Below, one piece after another: positions 1 to 6,572 of a stretch of DNA of 11,651 bases. The DNA is from JAZDKP01 sp043802925. GTDB lineage: Bacteria > Fibrobacterota > OXYB2-FULL-49-7 > JAEUSG01. The translations under genes were made by a program, and so were the position numbers. Location of the stretch: NCBI GenBank assembly GCA_043802925.1, contig JAZDKP010000072.1:1-11651 (forward strand). Direction: 5' to 3'. The first letter of the stretch is position 1, and each line of letters begins with the position of its first letter. The notes below the pieces were generated by a model. It made no database searches, was not told the origin of the DNA, and saw only the letters and a list, made by a program, of their open reading frames with translations.

Positions 1-416
1 ATGCCCTGGGTTCCTGCATCGGCGTCGCCGCTTTTGACCCTGTCGCAGGGTTCGGCGGTCTGCTCCATTACATGCTGCCGGATTCCCATCTTGACGAAAA
101 TAAAGCGCGTGAAAACCCATTCATGTTCGCGGATTCCGGGATTCGCGTCATGTTAGACACGCTCAAACAAGCCGGGTGCGACATCCGGCGATTGGTGGTG
201 AAAGCGGCCGGCGGTTCCAATATTATGGATCCGAATGAGACCTTCAATATCGGGAAAAAAAATTACCTTGCGCTCAAGAAGGTGTTGTGGCGTTATAATT
301 TGCTCCTCAAGGGTGAGGACGTGGGGGGCAGCATCAGCCGGAACATGGTCCTGAACCTGGCAACGGCGGAGGTCCTTGTCAAACATGCCGGTGATAGCAG
401 GGAAATACCGTTATGA
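1..416 (+). CDS. cheD: Chemoreceptor glutamine deamidase CheD (5' truncated by window edge)
   Basis: CheD deamidates specific glutamines on methyl-accepting chemotaxis receptors and, in systems with CheC-type phosphatases, links receptor state to CheY-P. The open frame runs from base 3 (Ala-Leu-Gly-Ser-Cys) to the TGA at 414-416, so only the extreme N-terminus lies outside the window. The LGSC motif puts the catalytic Cys codon at 15-17, and GGLLHYMLP puts the catalytic His codon at 66-68. Both are in the spacing expected for the family. The C-terminal half carries the usual KAAGGSNI segment. An internal ATG at 72 would remove both catalytic residues, so it is not the start. The stop overlaps the next start as ATGA (413-416), which suggests translational coupling with the HDOD gene. 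Family assignment is confident; the partner (CheC or CheX type) is inferred from the nearby cheX. Confidence 0.9.
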   Translation, partial: ALGSCIGVAAFDPVAGFGGLLHYMLPDSHLDENKARENPFMFADSGIRVMLDTLKQAGCDIRRLVVKAAGGSNIMDPNETFNIGKKNYLALKKVLWRYNLLLKGEDVGGSISRNMVLNLATAEVLVKHAGDSREIPL

Positions 417-1267
417 ACAATGAAATCCTCACGGAAGTGTTGGACAAGATTAATAACATCCCGCCCATGCCTTCCGTGGTCATGAAAATCCTGGCCCTCT
501 TGCGCAACCCCTCCGCCAACATCCGCGATATCGTCAGCGTGGTGCGGTTGGACGAGAAATTGACATTTCAAGTCTTGAAGCTGGCCAATTCCGCCCATTA
601 CAATCGGACCCAGCAGCGGGTTTCCAGCATCGACGAGGCCCTGATACGATTGGGAAACAATACCCTTATCAACATTGTGCTGGCCAAGAGTTGCAGCGGC
701 TACTTCAGCGGCGCAGGCGAAGGTTACGACCTAAGGCAAGGGGAGCTCTGGCGTCATTCCATCGCTTGCGCTTTGATGTCCCAGCGGTTGGCGGATCGGA
801 CCGGCTTTCAACAGCGCGAGCTGCTTTTTACCACCTGCATGCTTCATGATGTGGGCAAGGTCATCCTGGACGCCTTTATCACCAAAAAGCGGGGGGAAAT
901 CCAGACGGCCCTGGATAAGGAGCATGTCACCTTTACGCGTGCGGAAATGGATGTTTTAGGGATCAGCCACAGCGAAATCGGCGCCCGGCTCCTGGAAAAA
1001 TGGAATTTTCCCCTGGAAATCATAAGCGCGGTCCGCTATCACCATGAACCGGAACGGGCGGTCAACGCAAAAAAGCTGGCGTATCATGTATCGCTCAGCG
1101 ATCTGCTTTGCCTGATGCTTGGCATTGGTTTGGGGTTGGGGGGGCTTTCCTACGAGTCGCAGGCCGAAGTGTTCAATATGTTTCAACTGACAGAGGCGGA
1201 CGTACAACGGTTATTCGTGACCTTGCTCGAAGAACTCCGGCATGCGGATGAACTGCTGAAAACATGA
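413..1267 (+). CDS. HDOD domain signalling protein
   Basis: This 284-residue protein is one HDOD domain over most of its length. HDOD domains are relatives of HD phosphohydrolases and are common in bacterial signalling, often next to receiver or chemotaxis proteins. The N-terminal part has the family hallmark IPPMPSVVMKILALL followed by a region rich in Leu, Asn and Ser (LKLANSAHYN). Unusually for HDOD proteins, it keeps several HD-type residues: His115, HDVGK at 145-149, His186 and His210-His211. Metal binding or residual hydrolase activity is therefore possible, but this is inference. The start overlaps the cheD stop by 4 nt, so no separate ribosome site is needed. It ends 24 nt before the cheY ATG. 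The likely role is an output or scaffold protein in the same chemotaxis-type pathway as cheD, cheY and cheX. Confidence 0.88.
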   Translation: MNNEILTEVLDKINNIPPMPSVVMKILALLRNPSANIRDIVSVVRLDEKLTFQVLKLANSAHYNRTQQRVSSIDEALIRLGNNTLINIVLAKSCSGYFSGAGEGYDLRQGELWRHSIACALMSQRLADRTGFQQRELLFTTCMLHDVGKVILDAFITKKRGEIQTALDKEHVTFTRAEMDVLGISHSEIGARLLEKWNFPLEIISAVRYHHEPERAVNAKKLAYHVSLSDLLCLMLGIGLGLGGLSYESQAEVFNMFQLTEADVQRLFVTLLEELRHADELLKT

Positions 1268-1291
1268 GCATTTGTGAAGGGAGCGCGGCCT

Positions 1292-1675
1292 ATGGGATTC
1301 GCATTCATGATTGTGGATGATTCTGTCATTATCCGTGCCTTTGTCAGGAAGACGCTGGGTCTCACGGGCCTTGAAATCGACACGATTGTGGAGGCATGCG
1401 ATGGCGAGGAAGGATTGCGCTTGCTTGCGGAAAATAAATTGGACGTCATCCTGACGGACATTAATATGCCGAAAATGGATGGCTTGGAGATGATCCGGCG
1501 GATTCGCCAGGAAAAAAAGTATAATACCGTAAAAATTGTCATTATTACAACCGAAGGCAGCCGGCAGAAGGTCTTGGAAGCGGCAAAGATTGGCATTAAC
1601 GGCTACCTGAAGAAGCCGTTCGGCCCCGAAGAGGCCTTGGAAGTCCTTGGCAAGGCAGTGACCCATGGAAACTGA
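1292..1675 (+). CDS. cheY: Single-domain response regulator CheY
   Basis: CheY is the diffusible receiver protein phosphorylated by CheA. The 127-residue protein is one receiver domain with the expected acidic pair (Asp9-Asp10 in VDDS), phosphoacceptor Asp56 in LTDINMPKMDG, the switch Thr86 in IITTEG, and Lys108 in KKPF. The ATG at 1292 is preferred to a GTG at 1274 in the same frame: AAGGGAG at 1277-1283 lies 8 nt upstream of 1292, and the protein then starts directly in the first beta strand (MGFAFMIVDDS). The 3' end overlaps the start of cheX by 11 nt, an arrangement that usually means tight co-expression. No output domain is present, so it acts through protein contacts, for example with the flagellar switch or another partner. 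Confidence 0.93.
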   Translation: MGFAFMIVDDSVIIRAFVRKTLGLTGLEIDTIVEACDGEEGLRLLAENKLDVILTDINMPKMDGLEMIRRIRQEKKYNTVKIVIITTEGSRQKVLEAAKIGINGYLKKPFGPEEALEVLGKAVTHGN

Positions 1676-2183
1676 TAAACTTTCGCAAATCGTATCCGAA
1701 GCCTGCGGGGAAGTGCTCGAAAAAATGATGTTTCTGGAAGCGTGGCAGAAAGAACCCTATACGGCCAGGGATTTTGTGCTTGAAAAGGAACTGGTTGGCG
1801 GCATTGCTTTCCAGGGTGAGTTTAACGGCCGGATCATCGTAAACTGTTCACGCCGGTTGGCCGAAGCCGCGACCCTGGGGCTATTGGGGGTGGAGCCGGA
1901 CGCTCTCCTGGAAGAACAGGTGAAGGACACGGTCAAAGAAATGGCCAACATGATCTGCGGCAGTGTCTTCAGTAAAATCGATAGTGTGAATAGCCTGGTG
2001 AAACTGGGTATTCCCAGCTGTGTTGACTTGAAGATAGAGACATTTCCTTTCAAAGCGGAAAAGGAGATTATGGTTTTTCCATTCTCTTGCGGCTCCATAA
2101 CACCCGATAGCGAGGAAGAGGAGGTTTTCCTTCTGGAAATAAGCATCGATTCCCAACCCGATTCTTCTCGCCAGAACCAGTAA
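1665..2183 (+). CDS. cheX: CheX-type CheY-P phosphatase
   Basis: The 172-residue product matches the CheX/CheC/FliY phosphatase family, which removes the phosphoryl group from CheY-P. The diagnostic ExxN pair is visible as Glu92-Met-Ala-Asn95 within a helix reading VKEMANMICGSVFS, the form typical of CheX. CheC normally carries two such helices; only one is clear here. It starts inside the end of cheY (11 nt overlap), so kinase target and phosphatase are made together. After the domain there is a short charged tail, with EEEEVF near residues 150-155 and a Ser/Gln-rich end. A complete length and an intact ExxN motif suggest an active enzyme. It could be annotated as a generic chemotaxis protein CheX; I see no reason to doubt the family. 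Confidence 0.87.
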   Translation: METDKLSQIVSEACGEVLEKMMFLEAWQKEPYTARDFVLEKELVGGIAFQGEFNGRIIVNCSRRLAEAATLGLLGVEPDALLEEQVKDTVKEMANMICGSVFSKIDSVNSLVKLGIPSCVDLKIETFPFKAEKEIMVFPFSCGSITPDSEEEEVFLLEISIDSQPDSSRQNQ

Positions 2184-2191
2184 ACAAAATA

Positions 2192-2230
2192 TTATATTAT
2201 GATAGAAGGGTTACCTCATGCATAATATAA
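2192..2230. promoter_or_regulatory. AT-rich inverted repeat in the leader of the J-domain gene
   Basis: A perfect 10-bp inverted repeat has arms TTATATTATG (2192-2201) and CATAATATAA (2221-2230) with a 19-nt spacer. The arms contain -10-like hexamers (TATTAT, CATAAT), so it could be an operator over a promoter. In RNA, GTTACC at 2210-2215 in the loop could also pair with GGTAAC at 2240-2245, immediately before the downstream ATG, giving a pseudoknot-type arrangement. The repeat is seen directly; its function is inferred. Confidence 0.4.
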
Positions 2231-2244
2231 GAACACTTTGGTAA
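2218..2244 (+). CDS. Possible 8-codon leader ORF before the J-domain gene
   Basis: ATG at 2218 begins an 8-residue reading frame (MHNIRTLW) ending in TAA at 2242-2244, one base before the J-domain gene's ATG at 2246. The only good Shine-Dalgarno sequence in the leader, GAAGGG at 2205-2210, lies 7 nt upstream of this small ORF. The J-domain ATG has none of its own. This fits a translational coupling device in which ribosomes ending at TAA restart at the neighbouring ATG. No conservation data are available, so this is a candidate only. Confidence 0.3.
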   Translation: MHNIRTLW

Positions 2245-2245
2245 C

Positions 2246-2980
2246 ATGGTTAATATTCAAGAGATTAGTCAACTATTTGAGTGCTGTGAGTTGGTTTTCC
2301 CAAAAGATGTGGCTATTTCAAAAGAATTTATTCGACACATACGGCCTGAAGGCTTGAAAAAAGCCTTTCGTGAAAAAATCAAAGATAACCATCCCGATAA
2401 AGCCCTGACCAGTGGATTCAGCGCGGAAATATTATCCGATAAATTCATCCGGATAAAAGAAGCCTACGAAACGCTGCTTCTTTTTATCAGCAATGAAAAA
2501 AAGACAGCGGCTTTGCTGGACGACCCAGGCGCCGGCAGGCCCGCCTCCCCCTGCGTTGACAATGAAAAGCCTGCGGGCAAATGGGATTTTTTCTACCAGG
2601 GGCCGATACCAAAAAAAAGATTCCGCTTTGGCCAGTACCTGTATTACCATGGTAAAATTTCCTGGCAAGAATACATGCAATCCCTGTTGTGGCAAAGGAA
2701 GCGGCGGCCGGTTTTCGGCCGGCTTGCCACGGAATGGGGGTTCCTTTCCGGTATGGACCTCCTGGGCATCCTGAAATCCGTGCGCCCCAGTGAATTGTTG
2801 GGTGAAACCGCCACGCGCCTTGAAAAGCTCACGCCCTATCAGGTTTTTGTCCTGCTCGGCAAACAGTCGTCTTATTGTGCAAAGATTGGCCGGTTCTTTG
2901 TGGAGGCCGGGATTATCGGTGAAGAAGAATTGGCAAAACATCTCCGCAATTTCTATTCCCATAATTATTCTTTCGGATAG
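2246..2980 (+). CDS. J-domain protein with C-terminal MshEN-like repeats
   Basis: The 244-residue protein has a divergent DnaJ-type J domain at about residues 15-80, with the key HPD tripeptide at 49-51 followed by the helix FIRIKEAYETL. After a Pro-rich linker (about 90-120) comes a region with two or three copies of a pattern like the MshEN (GspE N-terminal) domain: RFGQYLYYHGKIS near 127-139, FGRLATEWGFLS at 157-168, and KIGRFFVEAGIIGEEEL at 213-229. J domains stimulate Hsp70 ATPase, and some MshEN domains bind cyclic di-GMP. Whether this one does either is inference. It is fairly low in GC at its start and has no Shine-Dalgarno site directly before ATG 2246. It sits between cheX and a STAS gene, so a role in regulating motility or surface behaviour is plausible. 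The J-domain call is strong; the MshEN call is moderate. Confidence 0.75.
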   Translation: MVNIQEISQLFECCELVFPKDVAISKEFIRHIRPEGLKKAFREKIKDNHPDKALTSGFSAEILSDKFIRIKEAYETLLLFISNEKKTAALLDDPGAGRPASPCVDNEKPAGKWDFFYQGPIPKKRFRFGQYLYYHGKISWQEYMQSLLWQRKRRPVFGRLATEWGFLSGMDLLGILKSVRPSELLGETATRLEKLTPYQVFVLLGKQSSYCAKIGRFFVEAGIIGEEELAKHLRNFYSHNYSFG

Positions 2981-2997
2981 CGTGGAAAGGCCGCTGC

Positions 2998-3318
2998 ATG
3001 GAAAACGAAACAATGGATTCCGCCAAGGCCCTGGTTGTGGATTGCTCCGATTTAAGGAAGGAAAACGCTTCCATTGACACCCTTTATGATCGGTATGTGA
3101 AGCAGATTGCCGAGAGCGACAAAAGCACCGTTGTGTTTGACATGACCTCCCTTGATAAGATTTATTCCTTTGAAGTCGCGTTACTTGTGAAATTATACAA
3201 GAAATGCGAGAATGGAAAATGTCAGTTTCAGGTCATCGTTTCCAATAAAAAGGTGTATTCCATCTTGAAACTGCTCAAGCTTACCAAAATCTTTCGTGTT
3301 CTCATTGCGGACAAATAA
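2998..3318 (+). CDS. Small STAS domain protein with degenerate phosphosite
   Basis: The 106-residue protein is a single STAS domain, the fold of anti-sigma-factor antagonists such as SpoIIAA. Supporting features are the beta strand STVVFDMTSLDKI, the following helix VALLVKLYKKC, then the strand FQVIVSN and the C-terminal KLLKLTKIFRVL, which matches the usual 'ellgldklf' end. The canonical DSSG loop that carries the phosphorylated serine aligns with YSFE at 56-59, so Phe58 occupies the phosphoserine position. Ser57 is nearby but aligns with the first, usually unphosphorylated serine. The protein may therefore be a constitutive or phosphorylation-independent partner. A purine-rich stretch (TGGAAAGG) lies about 9 nt before ATG 2998. 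A second ATG at 3013 is possible. It ends 4 nt before one copy of an 11-bp repeat shared with the alaS start. Confidence 0.75.
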   Translation: MENETMDSAKALVVDCSDLRKENASIDTLYDRYVKQIAESDKSTVVFDMTSLDKIYSFEVALLVKLYKKCENGKCQFQVIVSNKKVYSILKLLKLTKIFRVLIADK

Positions 3319-3319
3319 C

Positions 3320-3352
3320 CGTATGAAATCAAAGATTACCTTTGGACATACG
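3320..3352. terminator. Interrupted hairpin between convergent genes
   Basis: CGTATG (3320-3325) pairs with CATACG (3347-3352), and inside it CAAAG (3330-3334) pairs with CTTTG (3340-3344) around a 5-nt loop. The structure lies between the STAS stop on + and the DUF2442 stop on -, the right place for a bidirectional terminator. There is no T-tract on either side, so intrinsic termination is uncertain. The hairpin overlaps the left copy of the 11-bp direct repeat. Confidence 0.35.
3323..3333 (+). repeat. 11-bp direct repeat, left copy
   Basis: ATGAAATCAAA occurs here, 4 nt after the STAS stop codon, and again at 3945-3955 as the first 11 bases of alaS. The two copies bracket the minus-strand DUF2442/DUF4160 pair. 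The left copy could be the relic of an earlier alaS start, or a target-site duplication created when the pair arrived. The identity is seen directly; the history is inference. Confidence 0.6.
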
Positions 3353-3365
3353 CTTGGAAGATCCG

Positions 3366-3632
3366 TCAAACCGCTTTCCGTAACGCGGTCATATCCCCTT
3401 GCCCAAGTAGCAACCCTGCAACACTGATGTCTTCGTCCAGTTCGTCCCAGTGAACGCCCGTACCACCGCCGCTTAATTCAAACTTTTCCCTTTGAGCCTG
3501 GTTCGCATTAAGCAACCGGGGGAAATAGCTGAGCGGCACGGCAAGTATTCTTCCGTCCGTCAGAGACAGCCAGAGATTATCCTCGTCAAACCAGATTTTC
3601 TTTGCCGTAGCTTCAAGCGTAAAAGTACTCAT
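3366..3632 (-). CDS. DUF2442 family protein
   Basis: The 88-residue protein resembles the DUF2442 family. After a short N-terminal strand it reads KKIWFDEDNLWLSLTDGRILAVPLSYFPRL, then the DELDEDISVAGLL segment near the C-terminus typical of this family. The start is set by a strong Shine-Dalgarno site: on the minus strand GGAGG (complement of 3640-3644) lies 7 nt before the ATG at 3632. A longer reading from 3668 is less likely. The gene overlaps the end of the upstream DUF4160 gene by 20 nt, so the two are co-translated. Small DUF2442 and DUF4160 genes are often found side by side and have been suspected to form toxin-antitoxin-like modules. No activity is known to me, so function is left open. 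It converges on the STAS gene. Confidence 0.78.
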   Translation of the reverse strand: MSTFTLEATAKKIWFDEDNLWLSLTDGRILAVPLSYFPRLLNANQAQREKFELSGGGTGVHWDELDEDISVAGLLLGQGDMTALRKAV

Positions 3633-3858
3633 CCCATTTCCTCCGGAAATAATCGTTTTTTTCTTCAACCAGTTTCTCCAGCATATTCAATTCACGGGCA
3701 GACATTCCGAAGGAAGATGCGACAGATACAGTCGAATCAAGCCAAAACTTAGCAACTTGCACCCCTTTCCGGACATGCACATGACGCGGTTCCCGGGGCG
3801 TTCCTTCATTCGAAAAAAAGAAGAATTTATACCCATTATATTCCCAAAGTTTCGGCAT
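3613..3858 (-). CDS. DUF4160 family protein
   Basis: The 81-residue protein matches DUF4160: YNGYKFFFFSNEGTPREPRHVHV corresponds, in two parts, to the family's aromatic GYxFxFxSxEG strand and the EPxHVHV motif. After these comes a predicted helix with LNMLEKLVEEKNDYF. Conserved His residues in HVHV might bind metal or nucleic acid; this is speculation. It is the first gene of a two-gene minus-strand unit with the DUF2442 gene (20-nt overlap). Its Shine-Dalgarno site is weak (GAAG about 5 nt before the ATG at 3858). The pair lies between an 11-bp direct repeat, its GC content is lower than that of the neighbouring alaS, and its strand is opposite to all other genes here. Together these suggest an acquired cassette. 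Confidence 0.78.
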   Translation of the reverse strand: MPKLWEYNGYKFFFFSNEGTPREPRHVHVRKGVQVAKFWLDSTVSVASSFGMSARELNMLEKLVEEKNDYFRRKWDEYFYA

Positions 3859-3944
3859 TTGACTTCAAAATAGATTATTTGAACCAAATCTGCCAATCCC
3901 TATAACAATTGTATCCCCTGCGAGGAATTAGATATTTTACCCCC

Positions 3945-3955
3945 ATGAAATCAAA
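3945..3955 (+). repeat. 11-bp direct repeat, right copy (alaS start)
   Basis: ATGAAATCAAA here is identical to 3323-3333. This copy forms codons 1-3 and part of codon 4 of alaS (Met-Lys-Ser-Asn), followed directly by the in-frame TAA at 3957-3959. Confidence 0.6.
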
Positions 3956-6572
3956 CTAAATACGCGAGACCTTCATCCGTTTCTTCACGGAACGCGGACA
4001 CACGTTCGTCAAGAGCGCCCCCATTTTCCCCAAGGACGACCCCTCCCTCCTCTTCACCAACGCGGGGATGAACCAGTTCAAGAACATCTTCCTCGGCGTA
4101 AGCAACGAACAGAACCTCAAGCGCGCGGCCAATTCGCAAAAGTGCATGCGCGTCTCGGGCAAGCACAACGACCTTGAGGAGGTAGGACGCGACCACCACC
4201 ACCACACCTTCTTTGAAATGCTCGGCAATTGGTCCTTTGGCGACTATTATAAAAAGGAAGCCATTGCCTGGGCCTGGGAACTCCTCACCAAAGTCTGGAA
4301 GCTTCCCAAAGACAAACTCTTCGTCACCGTGCATACACAGGACGAAGAGGCCGCAAAGGCCTGGATGGAACTGACGGACGTGAAGGCCGACCGCCTGATG
4401 CGCTTTGAGGAGAACTTCTGGGAAATGGGCGACACCGGGCCGTGCGGTTCCTGCTCCGAAATCCATATTGACCGCGGCGAAGGCCACTGCGTGAACGAAA
4501 AAAAGACGGGCCACACCTGCGGGGTCAACGTATCCGGCTGCGGCCGGTTTGTGGAACTGTGGAACCTCGTGTTCATGCAAAACAACCGCGCCAAGGACGG
4601 AACCATCAGCGAACTGCCGGCCAAAAACATTGACACCGGCATGGGCTTTGAACGCATCGTGGCCGTACTGCAGAACAAGCCCTCCAACTACGACACCGAC
4701 GCCTTTTATCCCATCATCGCGCGCCTGGAAAAGATGTCCGGGAAAAAATACAGCCACAGCCACGAAGGCACCCCCTTCCGCGTCATTGCGGACCACCTGC
4801 GCGCGCTCACCGTGGCCATCACCGACGGCGTGCTGCCCAGCAACGAGGGCCGTGGCTACGTGATGCGCCGCCTCCTCCGCCGCGCCTACCGCTACGGCAA
4901 AAAGCTGGGCTTTAAGGGCCCCTTCTTAAATGAGGTCGTGCCCGAAGTGGTGTTCATCCTCGGCAGCGCCTACCCGGAACTCGCGGAACGCGAGGCCTTT
5001 GTCCGCCGCATCATCGAGACCGAAGAAAAATCATTTGAAAAGACGCTCGACAAAGGGCTTTCGCTCTTTTCGGAACTGGCAGAGGCAACCCGCAAGGCGG
5101 GTAATACAAAAATCAACGGGAAGGGCGTCTTCAAACTGTACGACACCTACGGTTTCCCTGCCGACCTTACCAACCAGCTGGCCCAGGAGAACGGCCTGAC
5201 TATTGACGAAGCAGGCTTTACCGCGGAAATGCAGGCGCAAAAGGAACGCGCGCGCGCAGGGGCCAGGTTCAAGGCCATGGCCGGCGCTTCCGTGGGCTGG
5301 GTCGAGGTCTCAAACGGCCCCTCCTCCCTCTTCACCGGCTACGACGCGCTGGATCGCGAGGTCGCGCTGCGTAAGGTCCGGAAGACGGACAAAGGCTACG
5401 ACTTCGTCACGGACCAGACCCCGTTTTACGCGGAATCGGGAGGCCAGGCCGGCGATACGGGCATCTTTGAATTCGAGGATCTCGCAACCATCGAAATCGT
5501 GGAGACGCGGAAAGAGGGCGCGGATATCGTGCATGTGGGCGCCTGCGCGGACGACGTGGACCTCTCGAACGCGGTCAAAACCGTGGCCCGCGTGGACGCG
5601 GACCGCCGCACCGCCACCCGGCGCAACCACACGGCCACGCACATCATGCAGTACGCGCTCCGAAAGGTCTTGGGCGACCATGCCAAACAGTCCGGCTCCA
5701 GCAACGGGCCGGATCGCTTCCGTTTTGACTTCACCCACTTCGCGGCCCTTAAGGACGATGAGCTTGAGGCCGTGGAACGGTTGTGCAATGAAGTCGTACT
5801 TGCCAACCATCCAGTCGTGACAACGGAGACCGGCATTAAAGAGGCGGAAAAAACAGGCGCCATCGCGCTTTTCGGTGAAAAGTACGGCGACCGCGTGCGC
5901 GTGGTGAACATCGGGAACGAAAGCATCGAACTCTGCGGCGGAACACATGCCGCATGCACAGGAGAAATCGGCTACATCCATATTCTCATGGAAACCAGCG
6001 TGTCCGCAGGAATCCGGCGCGTGGAGGCGGTCACAGGCCGTTGCTTTGGCGAACTCTTCCGGGTGCAGGCGCGGGCCGCGCGCGGCCTTTCGCAGACCTT
6101 CAAGTCGCCGTTCGAAAGAGTGCCCGAACAGGTGGCCGCGCTCTTTTTAAAAGTCCGTGGACTGGAAAAGGACCTGGCCTCGGAAAAGCAGAAGGCCGCG
6201 TTGTCCAACATTGACGAACTGGTAAAAAACGCGGCCTTGCTCGACGGCCATCCTTTCATAAAGGAATACCTCAAAGGCTCGGACCGCACCGCGCTTCAGG
6301 CCAAGGCCGAGGCGCTGGCCGTGAAGCTCGGTGCCGGCGTCGCAGTCCTGTTCAGCGAAGGCACGGATGGCAATTCCATCATGGTGGCCCTGTCCGCGGA
6401 CCTGGTAAAGAACGGGCTCAACGCCGGAAAGATCCTGAAAATCCTGGCCGAGGCCGCGGGCGGCAAAGGAGGCGGCAGGCCCAATTTTGCGCAGGGCGGG
6501 GCCAAGGATGCGGCCCTCCTCCGGAGCGTCTTTGACCGCGCGGAAACCCTGGCCGCGGGTGCATTCAAATGA
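3945..6572 (+). CDS. alaS: Alanine-tRNA ligase with an in-frame TAA at codon 5
   Basis: AlaRS charges tRNA-Ala and edits mischarged Ser/Gly. Counting from ATG 3945 the frame is 875 codons plus stop, the normal family length. It contains the catalytic core (LLFTNAGMNQFK, QKCMRVSGKHNDLEEVG, HHTFFEMLGNWSFGDY, GDTGPCGSCSEIH), the editing-domain HTATH at 562-566 and CGGTH at 664-668, and a C-terminal DHHA1-type Gly-rich GGKGGGRPNFAQGGAKD. The start reads Met-Lys-Ser-Asn-stop-Ile-Arg-Glu-Thr-Phe: TAA at 3957-3959 replaces the Glu (or similar) that normally precedes Ile-Arg. No ATG, GTG or TTG exists in frame between this stop and Met42 at 4068, and a start at 4068 would delete part of the catalytic domain. 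No Shine-Dalgarno site is close to 3945. Options are a sequencing error, recent damage, read-through or a rare start codon. The gene is rich in GC compared with its neighbours and overlaps the next gene by 4 nt. Confidence 0.9.

Noticed and set aside
1274..1291. GTG 1274 as the cheY start
   Set aside because: AAGGGAG is well placed for ATG 1292, and the extra six residues lie outside the receiver fold.
3323..3427. 34-codon + strand ORF starting at the left repeat copy
   Set aside because: It runs antisense into the DUF2442 gene, has no recognisable motif and no ribosome site.
3957..3959. TAA reassigned to a sense codon in this organism
   Set aside because: TAA closes other intact genes in the window (for example at 2181-2183, 3316-3318, 8744-8746, 10595-10597, 11459-11461).
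3951..4796. Long minus-strand ORF opposite alaS
   Set aside because: A shadow of the GC-rich alaS frame; its translation is low-complexity Val/Ala/Gly/Phe-rich with no family resemblance.
5310..5981. Minus-strand ORF of 223 codons opposite alaS
   Set aside because: Another shadow of alaS codon usage; no ribosome site and no motif.
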